From positions 618,001 to 682,000 of the forward strand of contig JAJEKV010000078.1 in the NCBI GenBank assembly GCA_021234155.1: 64,000 nucleotides of DNA, in the 5' to 3' direction. Source of the stretch: Isoetes taiwanensis. Lineage: Eukaryota; Streptophyta; Lycopodiopsida; Isoetales; Isoetaceae. Shown here piece after piece: positions 11,553 to 23,324 of the stretch. Numbering within the stretch: the first letter of the stretch is position 1; every line of letters begins with the position of its first letter. The position numbers and the translations under genes are program-made. The notes beneath the pieces were generated by a model. It was not told where the DNA came from, searched no databases, and was given only the letters and a program-made list of their open reading frames with translations.

Positions 11553-12654
11553 GTATGCGCCCCTCTTCTTGGATTTTCTCGCTTTTGGCTTCTTTTGTTT
11601 GATCAAGAACTCATGGCTTTTGTGTTCTTTCCATTTTTGGTTGTGTGCCTGACTGGAACTTGAGCATCCTTTGATTCTCCACATGCATTAATGATCATGC
11701 GCATTTGTTATGGGTGCACAGCAAAACTGGTTGTATAAGAGGTTCTATGTTCTTCGCAATCTCATTTTTCGTTTTCAATTCTATAGAAACGTTAGTGCCA
11801 AACATGTCTGTTACAATGATTTTCAGGGCTGATTGACGATTCATGTGGAAATTTGATGGTTTTGGAAGAAATGAAATGATGAAAAGAGATTATATGTACC
11901 AGACACATCCCTTTTGCTTGCAGCATCTTCTATATCATGGTTTCTTGGCACATGCATGGGATGGTGGATTTTATATGGAAGTGAGGTATGTTTGTTGTTG
12001 AAAATAAGAATCTTCAAAGTAGGTACACAGAAGTAGAAGAAGGAATCCAAGTGAAGCTGGCCAGATATAAACATATGTGATGCAAATGCCCAGTTTGAAT
12101 TGCTCCATGCCGTAAAACAATAATTGCGAAAATTCTACCAGTAGAAAGATTCAATAGTGGCCTTTGTCTTAAATTATTCATCAATTTCTTATGTATTATG
12201 TATGGCAGTTTTATCAATCAAACATTCATTTAACTAGCAAGCATACTAGACACACTTTTGGCAGGAAAAAAAGTTGTACTTAATTTTTTTTTTATTTGAT
12301 CAAGGCATAAATTTGACCAGGGTGGAAAAAACCGAGGACTAACAATGCTCTTTGATGCTCAATATATACACTCTTAGACATATCTCCAAGGTGCTTTACC
12401 CCTTTCAAGTTAATAGCCAAACTCTGTAGTTGTGTGATGATAAATAAATAAATAGATAAAAGTACTATTTCGCATAATGTTCACCCATGAGGTAGTGGGA
12501 TCTTTTGTTCATTCTTGCTTAGTTCAGAAGATGATGCAGTTGATCATCCACTAGGTAATGGAATCTTTTTATCTCATGACATGATGGATCACATGCTTTG
12601 GTAAATCATCCATGAGGTAGTGGATCGTTTGGTCCCATGATTTTGTAGATCACG

Positions 12655-12730
12655 TGGTCATTTTATTTGTTGTGCTTTGAGAAGAACCACTGTGGTCGTT
12701 TTGTTTGTTGTGCTTTGAGAAGAACCACTG
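12655..12730. repeat. Tandem repeat, 2 x 38 bp
   Basis: A unit beginning TGGTC and containing TTTGTTGTGCTTTGAG occurs twice in a row (12655 and 12693) with very few differences. The preceding ~170 bases also carry three degenerate copies of a GAGGTAGTGGATC-like motif. Confidence 0.8.
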
Positions 12731-13126
12731 AATGGTCAACAACATATCAGAGCATTAAAGCCTTTTACTAATGCAGGACTTCTTTGGAAATGGGTAGAAA
12801 TAAGATGGATGTAAATTTAAGGTCATTTAGTACTTGATGTTGAATAGTAATAGACCTTACCACTATCGTTAAAACTTGACTCTAAAGCTAGCAACTGGAT
12901 GCCATTTCTCATCCACAACACAAGAATTATATAGTGGCACATTAATATATGTTATCTAGCAATCACATTCAAACATCCATACCCTACACAAAAATGCCAT
13001 GTATCTTTTTTCGTGATGTGGTTTTACATGTTAAAGACCACAATATACTCGTGCTTTAAACAAGACGACATCCGAGATTTATGAGGCTCCTCAAACTACT
13101 GGTAACACCCTTTGTGGGTGTTCCTT

Positions 13127-13152
13127 GTGATTGTTCACAAATGAACAATCAC
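13127..13152. repeat. Hairpin with 11 bp perfect stem
   Basis: GTGATTGTTCA and its exact reverse complement flank a CAAA loop. A weaker outer stem (GTGGGTGTT with AACGCCCAC) extends it. The next 120 bases contain a direct duplication of CATGGGTTGTTTA-type sequence. It lies about 330 bases upstream of a Helitron 3' end. Confidence 0.7.
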
Positions 13153-13476
13153 ATGTAACGCCCACCAAAGGTGGGCAACATAGTTTGATAAAATACATGG
13201 GTTGTTTAAGAGTACTTAATCAACATAGCTTGATGAAATATATGGGTTGTTTATCATATCACTTTGTTATTAAAGTTTGCCAATGCCAACATGTCCACAA
13301 ATGTCCATGTTATGATAATTCAAAGGTTTACATAGAAAATACGGGTGCTATTCCAAATACCACATACACAAAATTTATATATTGAATTCTATGTCAATGA
13401 ATTACCCTTGCCCCCCCCAAGCGACATTGATTGTTCTAGCCAACCATGAAACAACCACCTCTTCAACTGTGCAAAA

Positions 13477-13504
13477 GCCCGGCAACGCCGGGCACCATAA
13501 CTAG
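13477..13504 (+). mobile_element. Helitron 3' terminus
   Basis: Hairpin GCCCGGC-AAC-GCCGGGC (13477-13493), seven bases of spacer, then CTAG (13501-13504) followed by T: the same terminal structure as at 1453-1481. The sequence right after it, TCTATAATAAG, resembles a Helitron 5' start, so two elements may abut here. Internal content and 5' end are undefined. Confidence 0.6.
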
Positions 13505-14676
13505 TCTATAATAAGATACGATATAACACCTATGCTATATTGCTACATCATAGTACATGTCAAGTAGGATATGATGTACAAGAAATTTATCGTGGCAGCT
13601 AAGGCCGTCGCGAACATTTCTCTTTCCCAACATCTTTGTGTCTAAATATATATGAGAATAATAATAATAAAAAAAAAAAAATCACAGTGGCATCGGAATA
13701 TTTTTTATTTTTAACCAATTCACTTATTGGAATATGTGATTCTACAAACAAAGAAGCAATAATGCAAAACCACCTTCTTTAATGGTGCTTTTAGCGGGCA
13801 TGTTGTGTTAGAAAAAGAGAAAAGGGTTTTGTGGCACTTGGTGCTACTTTGTGAATGCATCAAATTACACCTGCATTAATGTTAGCCAATAGAATTTGCA
13901 TAATCTACAGCTTTTGACTGTCTACAATGGAGCATATGCTTCTTTGAAAATCTGGTTATTTCCTTGTATTTATCTATTTTTATTTGGCAAAATCGATAGT
14001 ACAGCTTGTGAAGGAATTGTTCATAATAGAATATCCCAAGGCGTATCCTTTCATCCAGTCAAAATGTAAGCATCCAAATAAATGCTTGTCATAAAGATAT
14101 ACCATGCAACACGCATGAGGAATTCAGGAAAACAATCTTATCAAAGCATCATCGCCTTAGTTCTCTGTTAGCATGGTTTCTAGAAGCACAATGCAAAATC
14201 TCTAATGCCAAGCATGTTCTTACATGAAACTGCACTGAATGTGGCACCACATCATTATGATTGAAAAGGACCTCAAATCCTTTGCATTCCATTATTTCTA
14301 AGTTGGGTTTAACTTTGAAACATAGAGGGGCATTTTGGTAATTATCAAAACTTGTAGGGGGCATATTGGTAGTTTTCCCATTTTATTATTTGCTGCCTTA
14401 ATAACTCTTTGAATTTCTTATTCAATCCGTTGGAATTAAAATGTCAGGAATATTATTAGACCTAATAGCTTCGGAGAGCAGGACATATTTTTGGTTTAGG
14501 ACAAGACTTTGTGGAGATGATGGGTATTCCAGTTTTAGGCATTATTCCTAGTTTATGGGAGAAAATTTTGAATGGTGAAATCGTCGCAGTTGCTTCGACT
14601 TTCTATTTGAAGATTTGATGAATCAGGCCGATTCTTAATAAAAACATGCTTCTTTTGCCAGAAAAACAAATATAAT

Positions 14677-14990
14677 TTATACCTAAAGCTTTGAACTCTA
14701 TGAAATATGCCAAAGCCCTTATTACCGACACACCTAAAAGTGTCCAGAAAGCCCTTAGCATATGCTCTGCTCATGGTGAGACGTTTAACCTGTGCCATCA
14801 GATCCTAGCGGCCCTCTATTTTTCCAGCATTTGAGGCTCCAGATATAAACGCAAATGCAGCTTTGCTTTTGCTCTTAAATTTCCATTACGAAATAATGAT
14901 AATAGAGATGCCAATTTGAGCATATCAAAAATTCATTCCCTCTATAAAATGTGAGAAAATGTGTCATGGACTTACCATTTGCCATAAAAT
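14677..14990. repeat. Duplicated locus copy A, left part (copia target)
   Basis: About 314 bases match 25608-25937 (TTTATACCTAAAGCTTTGA to GCCATAAAAT) with scattered differences. Copy A is split here by the copia element and resumes at 22043. The last five bases (14986-14990, AAAAT) are one half of the copia target duplication. Confidence 0.9.
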
Positions 14991-15525
14991 TGATAGAATA
15001 GGCTAGTCACAATTGAAATACAATAATATATGACTAGCAATATATTTCAATTTGGAACTTATAGGAGCCTTAGAAAAAAACTATGTCGGTAATATATCTT
15101 TATGACTTTGAACTGAAAGTTACTGTAGCACAAGTGAGACAATGGAACTTTGAAGTATATGGATCAAACTAAAATAGCATCGAAAACCCTTGAGATACAT
15201 GTCAGATCTGCCATATCTTCAGCTTTCATTCGTGTATTATACGTACTTCTTGGTTTTCATATATAGTCGGGAGCTCACCGAACTTTTCAGTCGGTTTCGA
15301 GCTTCCTATTCCTGAATACAGATTAGGCACTATTCTATTCGTTTTTAGACTACTATAAATACATAATATTTCGGTCCAATGGTTTAAATCCACACTATTG
15401 ACCATGGTATTAACCTCTAATACCTTAGAGATTTAATTCTTCTAAGATCCTTCTGCATATACTCATATCCTTCTGCATGTACTCAAATACTAGAAATACA
15501 GATGACATGACTATGATTTCCTTCA
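14991..15525 (-). repeat. Copia 3' LTR
   Basis: 535 bp, starting TGATAGAATAGGC and ending TTTCCTTCA on the plus strand. It is the downstream LTR of the minus-strand element and carries the polyadenylation region. Confidence 0.95.
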
Positions 15526-15536
15526 TTTCCCTTTCA
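15526..15536 (-). promoter_or_regulatory. Copia polypurine tract
   Basis: Immediately inside the 3' LTR the minus strand reads GAAAGGGAAA, the expected primer for plus-strand DNA synthesis. Confidence 0.75.
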
Positions 15537-15686
15537 TATCATCTGTTATTTTGACTTCTTTCACTCCTAACATTGTCTATAACTTTTGAAACCTGTAAAC
15601 AGGCAAAACTTTAGTAAACACATCTGCTGTTTGTTCTTCAGTACTCTTATATTGAACTGAAATTTTCCCCTTTGACACTATATCGC

Positions 15687-16254
15687 TCACAAAATGAATT
15701 TAAGTTCAATATGTTTTGTCCTCTCATGAAGGACCGGATTTCTTGTAATAGCAAGGCAACTTAAACTATCTGTATAAAAAATTGTTGGTTCCATTTGCAG
15801 TATGCCAAGCTCATCTAAGATTCTTCTTACCCAGACAATCTCTTTTGCAGCCAATGATGTTGTATTGTACTCAGCCTCTATAGTTGACATTGCTATGCAC
15901 CCTTGTTTCTTGCCTCTCTATGATATACATGTGCCTCCAAGTTTTAACACATATCCAGACCCTTGTGTCCAAATCCCCACCCTAGTCTGCATCTGAGTAT
16001 GCTGTTAGTGTGGGATCATCATTGCAAAATGTCAATCCATAGTTTTGTGTTCCTTTAAGGAATCTAAGTACCCTTTTTGTTGCTTGCCACTGCTGCCTTC
16101 CTGGGTTATCCAAAAATCTGCTCAATAAATTAACACTGAATGCAATATCTGGTCTGCACGTGTTTGCCACATATAAGACACAACTAGTCAACTCCCTGTA
16201 TGGGCATCTTTCCATTTCTTTCATTTCTTCTTCATTTTTGGGACTTTGCTCCAA
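15687..16254 (-). pseudogene. Copia RNase H region
   Basis: Two frames carry the C-terminal end of pol. The first reads YVANTCRPDIAFSVN, QQWQATKRVLRFLKG and LTAYSDAD (first Asp of RNase H). The second reads STIEAEYN, YTDSLSCLAI and RTKHIELK. These are standard copia RNase H landmarks. A frameshift or small deletion near 15890-15990 separates them, so the domain is not translatable as one piece. Confidence 0.9.
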
Positions 16255-16289
16255 TGATAACTTCTGATTCGTAGCTAAAGGAGAAGAAG

Positions 16290-17228
16290 CTATTTTGCAT
16301 CAACCATGCCAAATCTTTGCAACATGCCTTGTATGTTCATAACCTGTGTTATGCAAAGTCTTTTCTGCTCATTATTTCTGAAAACTTCCATCCCTAGAAA
16401 TTTCTTAAGAGAACCAAGATCTGTCATTTTAAATCTGTTGCTAAGAATATGTTTGCAGTAATTCAAACAATCAACACGATTGGCTACCATGATGTTATCA
16501 TCAACATAGAGAGCAATAATGCAAAACTGATTATTATGCTTGAAAATATACAAATTACCATCATTCTGCAACTTTATAAACACTTGTTCTCTGAGAAAAA
16601 TAAACCATTGCTTGGTGATTGTTTCAACCCGTACACTGCCTTTTTTTAATTTCCAGACCATATTTTTTCCTCGTTCATAGTCTCTGGCCTGCTTCATAAA
16701 TATGTCTTCATCTAAATCCGCATTTAGAAAAGCAGTACTTACATGCATATGATGTATAAGTAGATTGTGAGGATTTGCATAAGCCAATAACATCCTGATG
16801 CTCGTTAGTTTAACTATAGGTGAAAAAGTCTCTTCATAATCAATTCCTTTCTTTTGGGAAAAGCCCTGAGCAACAAGTCTTGCCTTGTACTTGTGCTCAC
16901 CATTTACTCCAATCTTTAGCTTAAAAATCCATTTATTACCAACCATGTTTCTATTAATTGGTCTTTCTACTAACTCATATGTTCCTGTCCTTTCGAATGA
17001 AAGCATTTCTTCATTCATTGCTGCTTGCCATCTATCAGCATTCTTAGAATTAATAGCCTGGTCATAACATTTAGGAACGTTGGTTTCCACTAATGCAAGT
17101 ATATCATGAATCTCAAAATTTTCTAGTCTCTTGCTGGTTCCAAACTCCGTTCTTTCAAAGTTGTCTGCATTGATGTCTTGTGTGTCTGCCTTAAGCAGTT
17201 CAGCCTCTGTTCTTCTTCTTCTCCTCAT
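16290..17228 (-). pseudogene. Copia reverse transcriptase
   Basis: The longest surviving frame (312 codons) covers the copia RT (RVT_2) domain: KWIFKLK, KARLVAQGFSQKKGIDY, ETFSPIVK, then the catalytic YVDD box in ALYVDDNIMV. The end reads LGMEVFRNN, and the link to RNase H is lost. In a working element the pol polyprotein would be continuous; here the neighbouring frames are shifted, so this is a relic with an intact core. Confidence 0.95.
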
Positions 17229-17480
17229 ATTTTGATTTGCAACAAGCTCTTGTTGTTTTCTACATTCTCAATTTCCTTGTTTGTAGCTGATTGCTCATCA
17301 TCTTCCAGGTCAACTTGTTCACATTGTGTTCCTGGTTCTGCATGCTCACTAACAATATCAGCTCTCTTATCAATTTCTTTCCTATTCTTGTACAATATGC
17401 TTTCATCAAATATGACATCTCTAGTCACAATGATTTCCCTTTTTTTTGGTCGATAAATTCTGTATGCTTTGGACATATCA

Positions 17481-18363
17481 TCATATCCTACCAAAAAAAC
17501 CTAAGACCGCTCTGTCATCTAATTTCTTCCTAATTTCTTCTGGTATGTAAGTGAATGCAAGACATCCAAATGCTTTCAAACAATCATACTTTACCTCCCT
17601 TTGAGTCCAAATCTCTTCAGCAATTTTACCATCCAAACTTGAGGTAGGAATCCTGTTCGGTATAAAAACTGCTACTTTAACTGTTTCTTCCCATAGATAG
17701 TTAGGTAGCCTAGACATTTTAAGCATTGATCTCATGGAGTTAAGTATAGATCGATTTTTCCTTTCAACCACACCATTTTGCTGTGGTGTATGGCTACATG
17801 TTACTTACCTTCTTATTCCTTTATTAATGCAGTATTTTCTAAATTCCCCTGCCATAAACTCACCTTCCCTATCTGACCTTAAGCATTTGATTTTCTTGCC
17901 AGTGTCTCTTTCAACTTCTGCTTCATACATTCTATAAGCTGTAAATGCTTGATCTTTGGAGTCTAAAAAATAACATTTGGTTCTCCTAGAATGATCATCT
18001 ATAAAAGTTATGAAATACCTTCTCCCTTGAAGACTTCGTATGTTGATTGGACCACATAGACCATTGTGCACCAACTCGAGTAGCCCTTTTGCCCTTTGCT
18101 TTGATTTCTCGAATGGCAGTCTTGTACTTTTTCCTATCATACATCCAAGACAAGTGGAAGTCTTCCAAATCTGTAACAGAAATCAGTTCTCTTTTTGCCA
18201 TCATTCTTAAGTTCTTTAAATTTGTGTGTCCAAGTCTTTCATGCCAGACTTTCAAGGATGGACATGTTACAGTATTTATGCAACCTGTGAAGACATTATT
18301 ATGAAATCCATATAACTTTCTAACATGTTTTGCATAGAATCTCAGTTCATTGTCAAGAAACAC
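17481..18363 (-). pseudogene. Copia integrase region
   Basis: Two or more frames give the GAG-pre-integrase motif (WHERLGHTNLKNLR), the integrase core (FITFIDDHSRRTKCYFL, CLRSDREGEFM, with two catalytic Asp) and ERKNRSILNSMRSML, which contains the catalytic Glu. Integrase joins the cDNA to the chromosome. At least one frameshift between 17771 and 17805 separates the second Asp from the Glu. Confidence 0.93.
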
Positions 18364-18476
18364 TTTACAAATAGTTTGTCAAAGCAAACTTTAAAACACA
18401 AATCAGCCAACTGGCTTACAGAAATCAAGTTTCTAATAAGGTTTGGCACACAAAGTACATTGCTCAAATTAACTGC

Positions 18477-19240
18477 TCATCCTTGCAGATAAAAAAGCTC
18501 TAGCATTCCTGATTCTTCAACCCTTTGTAATTCTCCATCTCCCATTTGTACAAATGTTGCAGACCTGCTTCTCCTTTCTTTTAGAGCATCAGTAGAGTTT
18601 ACTACTAATCTCTCAGCTCCACTATCTATGTCAAGAAGATTATCATCATTAGATTTCCTTTCTAAACTATCACAAGCATTTGAAATACTTACCTCAGCCT
18701 CAGAATCTTCTTCTTCTGCAGTGGTACTCTGTGTTAACTTAACACTACTAATTCCTTCACCTTTTCCTTTATTCCCTCTTCCTCTAGCAGCACTTGAGCT
18801 GCCTCTACTACTGTTGTAGCCTCCTCTTCCTTTTCCTCTGCCTAAGTCCTTTGGACTGGGGCAAGCAGCAGCCATATGGCCATAGTCATTGCAATTAAAA
18901 CACTTGTTTTCCTTTGCCTTAGGGCAATTAGCTTTCAAGTGTCCATATGCTATATAAATGAAGCATGGACCCACTTTTCCACTTCCTCTGCCTTTTCCTG
19001 CATACAAAACTTTGATATGTTCATCTTCTTCTTCTTGACTTATCCTCGTTTGCTCCATCTCAGTTCTTATAAGGGCTTCAGCCCTTTCTCTGTTCCTTCC
19101 CACAGTTCTAATCAGAGTTCCTAACTCTCCAAATTTTGCAAAAGCTCTTGCTAGAGACATTACCTGAAACTCTCTAATGATGGGAACTCCAGCAGCCTCC
19201 ATATCTGCTATTATATTATCAAAGTTCTGAAACAAGGTGC
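18477..19240 (-). pseudogene. Copia gag 3' part and protease
   Basis: Resumes gag after the insert at FQNFDNIIADMEAAG (UBN2-type gag). A CCHC zinc knuckle follows, CFNCNDYGHMAAACP. A second knuckle upstream, CFIYIAYGHLKANCP, has lost its second Cys. Downstream is a Gly/Arg/Ser-rich linker, then LDIDSGAERLVV, the DSGA active site of the aspartic protease. Gag forms the particle and protease cleaves the polyprotein. Confidence 0.9.
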
Positions 19241-21045
19241 TGCGCACGAGGGGTTGCCCTCCGGTGACCCGAGGTTGTGGAACACAAGAACAATAGTGTT
19301 TGTCTTTATTCGTGAAGTTGCTATTCATTGAGATGGTTTTGTTAACACAAATTGACTGCCGCAGCATGTATGCCAAGTCTCATTCAATTACATAGGCACA
19401 GAATGTCTTTGAGCATCTCCAATAAAAAATGTAGACTTATGGACTGCAACTTTTGCAGGCTATGTTGAACATGGATGTGGAAAGGAAGTTCTGACCAGAT
19501 GTTGTCACATTTGTTTGTGGCTTAAAGGGCTATGGCAGCATAGGGGGCTACTGACAAGGGCCAAGAGATACATAGAAAGGTGCAAAAGGGTTTGAACAGT
19601 CAAATATGACATAATGCTGAAATGAGTGCAGTGGTTTAGTCAAATTTTCCTACAATTCTTCCTTAAAGATGTACATAGTTTAAGGTTTTAACATGTCATT
19701 GGTTGGAACAGGGTTTTTATTCTTCAAGGCAAGGGAGATGCACCAAGCTTGGATATGGCCGTTTAGACCACCACTGTAAACCAAGCAATTACCAGCGATA
19801 TTCATGGTGATGGCCAAGCTTTTGACAGGGCTGCAGAGCCCTTCCAAAATGGCAATGCAAGCATGACCTTTTCCTTCTACCAATCTCAAACTCTAACACT
19901 CTTATCTGCAGAGCCATCAGACAATATACCATCCATGGATGCTAAGCATAGCACGACAAGATGCCGATGCCCCTTCAAGTTTCTACGATGCAATTGCATT
20001 CTTTTAGTGATCCAGTTCTCCGGACCTTGATTAATCCTTCACTTGTGCCGAATACAGAAATTCTTCCTTATGGCTCATTGCTAGAGCATTTCTGCAGACT
20101 TATGATGTAATGTAGCAAAAGAACATGCTCTTTCTTACCTTTTGCCATACCTTCACCTTCTTATCTGCAGATCCAAAGATAAACAAGGCCATCCTTTGCC
20201 ACTAACACACAATTCACAACATCACCATGTACATGGATGGATTCAACACACATGAAATCAGAAATCCTCCAAATCTTCAAGGTTCTATCCCAAGAAAGCA
20301 GAGTAGAGCATGCTGAAGTCATGATCAGTAGCCAAACAAGAAATGGTGTCAAAATCTTTGGATCCAAACACACAATTTATGTCTTCTAACCTCGAACAAA
20401 GCCCTTGGGCTGAAGAACCCTAAATATAAGATCTTTAGCAGTAGGCAGAGTATGGGAAAGCTTGTGGGAAGTCGGATGGCTGGAGCTCGGCCTCCAAACT
20501 CTGATCCTATGATCCTGATGACCGCTGAAAACCCTATTTTTTATGTTTATGATAGTCTTCGCTGCTCCATCTCCATTACCAAACCTTGAAAACTCTGTGA
20601 AATCAGCCCTTCTCCATGCTACAATCTGGCTAGAATCAGAGCCCCTGTAAAAAAGATCCCCACAGATACAAAGGGAAAAAACAGGGCCGGTATGCGCTTT
20701 GAATGATGCCAAACACTTATACTCTGCACTCTATTCTTTGGGCAGCTGCCTTATGGAGCACTTCGATTTGCAGCTCGAATCTGATCCTACAAACTGTGTA
20801 GTACAATCTGCACCATCTTCGACATCAGGTTTACATGGGCTTACCCTTGAAGTGTCGGAGTAGCAGCTTTGCATCCTCTTTGCTTGGAAGAAGAAGAAGG
20901 GTCGAGCTGCGCCATAGCCACGCCTTATGACCGACCACTTACAGGCACCAGCCAGTTTTTAGCAGTCACCAGTATATGCTAGGCATATGCCAGCATATAC
21001 CTGGATATGCCCACATACCCACATAAACGAGGGTTTGCCCCCTAG
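19241..21045 (-). other. 1.8 kb insert in copia gag
   Basis: The gag frame is cut between LTQF (21046 side) and FQNFDN (19240 side), which rejoin cleanly if this segment is removed. The insert carries an intronless WD40 gene in the same orientation plus about 125 bases of 5' and 435 bases of 3' flank. Its ends share the motif ACGAGGG-TTGCCC (near 19247 and 21027), and the right end holds a near-palindrome around GCCCCCTAGGGGC. A run of A on both sides (plus strand) leaves any target duplication ambiguous. No poly(A) tail is visible, which argues against a simple LINE-made retrocopy. Confidence 0.7.
19680..20915 (-). pseudogene. JINGUBANG-like WD40 pseudogene
   Basis: From ATG 20915 (MAQLDPSSSS) to the stop at 19680, about 1.24 kb, the length expected for the plant-specific JINGUBANG-type seven-bladed WD40 proteins (about 400 residues). 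Blade motifs are visible in three frames: FKAHTGPVFSLC, VFSGHQDHRIRVWR, LSWDRTLKIWRISDF, DVVNCVLVAKDGLVYLW and VYSGGLNGHIQAW. Frameshifts near 20840, 20390 and 19890 break the reading frame, so no full protein can be made. JINGUBANG proteins repress pollen germination in Arabidopsis; which paralogue this derives from cannot be told. It has no introns, but JINGUBANG genes usually lack them, so this does not prove a retrocopy. Confidence 0.8.
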
Positions 21046-21488
21046 GGGCAACCCAAAAATTGTGTTAGATTATCACTTTGTTGAAATCTCAGCTTTCTAA
21101 GCTCTCTATCAAGCATATCAACTTGAGAAGTATTTTTAACTTCATAGGTTTCGATCAAATACTCCCACATTTCCTTTGGTCTTTTTCCTTTTAATTTCAA
21201 CATGATATTTGAGCTTAACTTGCTGCTTATTTTGACACGAGCTTCTTGTATTTTACCTCTTTGACCGCTCTCATTATGACCTCCAGTTACACTTGCAGAT
21301 CCTTCAGCTCCTCTGGATGAATTTGTGGTACTACTTTCAGTATCAATGTTATCAGTTCCTTCAATATGCTCCCATAAGCCTTCAACTTCCAATACATCCT
21401 TCATTCTGCCTTTCCATGCTTGAAATCCAACCTCTCCTTGGAACACTTCAATACCACTTAATAGTGATGCTCCCAACCTGGTAAACAT
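21046..21488 (-). pseudogene. Copia gag 5' part
   Basis: From ATG 21488 (MFTRLGASLLSG) through FQAWKGRMKDVLEVEGLWEHIEG and PKEMWEYLIETYEVKN to DNLTQF, the first half of a UBN2-type gag. The frame then runs into the insert and stops. The ATG directly follows the primer-binding site and shares its last bases, a compact arrangement common in plant copia elements. Confidence 0.92.
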
Positions 21489-21501
21489 GGCTCTGATACC
21501 A
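21488..21501 (-). promoter_or_regulatory. Copia primer-binding site (tRNA-iMet)
   Basis: The minus strand reads TGGTATCAGAGCCA, complementary to the 3' end of initiator methionine tRNA, starting two bases inside the 5' LTR. Confidence 0.93.
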
Positions 21502-21503
21502 AA

Positions 21504-22037
21504 TGATAGAATAGGCTAGTCACAATTGAAATACAATAGTATATGACTAGCAATATATTTCAATTTGGAACTTGAACTATAGGAACCTTAAAAAAAAACT
21601 ATATAGGTAGTATATCTTTACGACTTTGAACTGAAAGTTACTGTAGCACAAGTGAGACAATGGAACTTTGAAGTATATGGATTAAACTAAAATAGCATCA
21701 GAAACCCCTGAAATACATGCCGGATCTGCCATATCTTCAGCTTTCACCCGTGTATTCTATGTACTTCTTGGTTCTCATATATACTAGGGAGCTCACCGAA
21801 CTTTTCAGTTGGTTTCGATATTCCTGAATATAGATTAGGCACTGTTCTATTCGTTTATAGCCTACTATAAATACATAATATTTCGGTCCAATGGTTTAAA
21901 GCCACACTATTGACCATGGTATTAACCGCTAATACCTTAGAGATTTAATTCTTCTAAGATCCTTCTGCATATACTCATATCCTTTTGCATGTAGTCAGAT
22001 ACTAGAAATACAGATGACATGACTATGATTTCCTTCA
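21504..22037 (-). repeat. Copia 5' LTR
   Basis: 534 bp, the upstream LTR for the minus-strand element, alignable to 14991-15525 over its full length with about 6 percent differences and two short indels. It supplies the element's promoter. Confidence 0.95.
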
Positions 22038-22042
22038 AAAAT

Positions 22043-22442
22043 ACCACTAGTTACTAGTTCATATGTGTGCGCTCTCTGTGTGCAAACGTACATGGTTAGA
22101 ATCTCCTTTAGCTACCATATACCATGTGATACACCATCATTATAATAAGATTTTCAAGACCCATTATGACAACACAAATGTGAAAGTAAACTTTCTCATC
22201 AAAGCTCTTCCCAAAACATTACTCACAGCCTATTGTCAGCCTTTGCAAGCCATCATGCTATCAGATCATGAACTTAGGCTGTGTAGGTCCACACCCTTGT
22301 CTTACCAATGTACAGACATGAGTCTACACAAGGTAATCATTTGGTTTAAACCACTGTTGGTCACTCATCCATGAATTGATGATGTGTACGCTTAATACCA
22401 CATATTTCCTTGACTGCCATTGCTATATTACCATGTCATATT
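22043..22442. repeat. Duplicated locus copy A, right part
   Basis: Continues the host locus interrupted by copia (ACCACTAGTTACTAGTTC onward) and matches 25938-26336. Homology ends at about 22442 where the two copies diverge after CATGTCATATTA. ORFs inside are not conserved between copies and are not called. Confidence 0.9.
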
Positions 22443-23091
22443 AATAAAAAACCCCGCCTCCTTTCGCAGATCAGGAAAGGCCTTGCAAATTGTCTTTTCT
22501 TCAAATTTTGCCAAGAACAAGGTGAGTAGGACCTTGTTGCGGACAAGGCCCTACCCAACCTATATTGTAATAGCTCATGATCCATGGGCATTGCCTTTTC
22601 AAGCTTTTGGCTAATGCCTTTCTAATGAACATCTCAATATTTATGGTTCTTCCTGATCAATATCCATCGGTTGTTGTCATGTTCATCTTTGCACTTTGCA
22701 TTTGTCATAATTGAAAACCAGTTCCTTAAACCACTGGTTCATGTCTGCTCATCTGTCCTGTGCCCTTGTCAATAAGCTTGGGCTGCATATCCAACTATGG
22801 TCTGCGCAGCAAATTTTGGGTTGTGCACTTTGCATTTATCATGGTTGAGCAAAACCATTTCTTTACTCACTGGTTGGTGGATGACTTCATGCTTATCACT
22901 ATCTCAATGTTTAGAATACTGGGTGTCAACAGCTCATAATCCATAAGCAAATGCCATTCTAAGTTATGGGCAAATGCCTTTCTAATGAACACTTTCAATA
23001 CCTATAATACAACATGACTAGTATCCTCATCATAAACATGGCCGCATCCCAAAGTATGGTCGGCCCTTCAATCCCCCACATCATAAATGTT

Positions 23092-23324
23092 TTTGTCCTA
23101 TAAAATAAAATATAACCAAATGTTTAGAATGCCTAGAGTCACCTGTCACAAATAACCAGAGTCTAAGAAATTGATATAACCAATATCTTTAATCCAATTG
23201 TTGTTTGCATCATGCACATTAGAAATGACTTTGTCCAATAGAATAAAATATACCCAAGTGTTTAGAATGCCTGGAGTCACCCGTCACAAATAACCAGAGT
23301 CTAAGAAATTGGTATAACCAATAT
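23092..23324. repeat. Tandem repeat, two ~94 bp copies 138 bp apart
   Basis: A block containing TGTTTAGAATGCCT, AGTCACC and CACAAATAACCAGAGTC appears at 23092-23185 and 23230-23324. The ~45 bp between them is unique. Confidence 0.8.

Larger units (their letters stand above)
14991..22037 (-). mobile_element. Ty1/copia LTR retrotransposon, decayed
   Basis: A full-length copia element of 7047 bp, including a later insert. It is bounded by LTRs of 535 and 534 bp (TG...CA in element orientation) and flanked by a 5 bp target duplication, AAAAT at 14986-14990 and 22038-22042. On the minus strand the order is 5' LTR, primer site, gag, protease, integrase, reverse transcriptase, RNase H, polypurine tract, 3' LTR, the copia order (INT before RT). 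By eye the LTRs differ at about 31 substitutions and two indels, roughly 6 percent, so the insertion is not recent. The coding region is broken by several frameshifts and stops and by a 1.8 kb insert in gag. The pre-insertion allele is preserved at 25608-26336. Confidence 0.95.
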
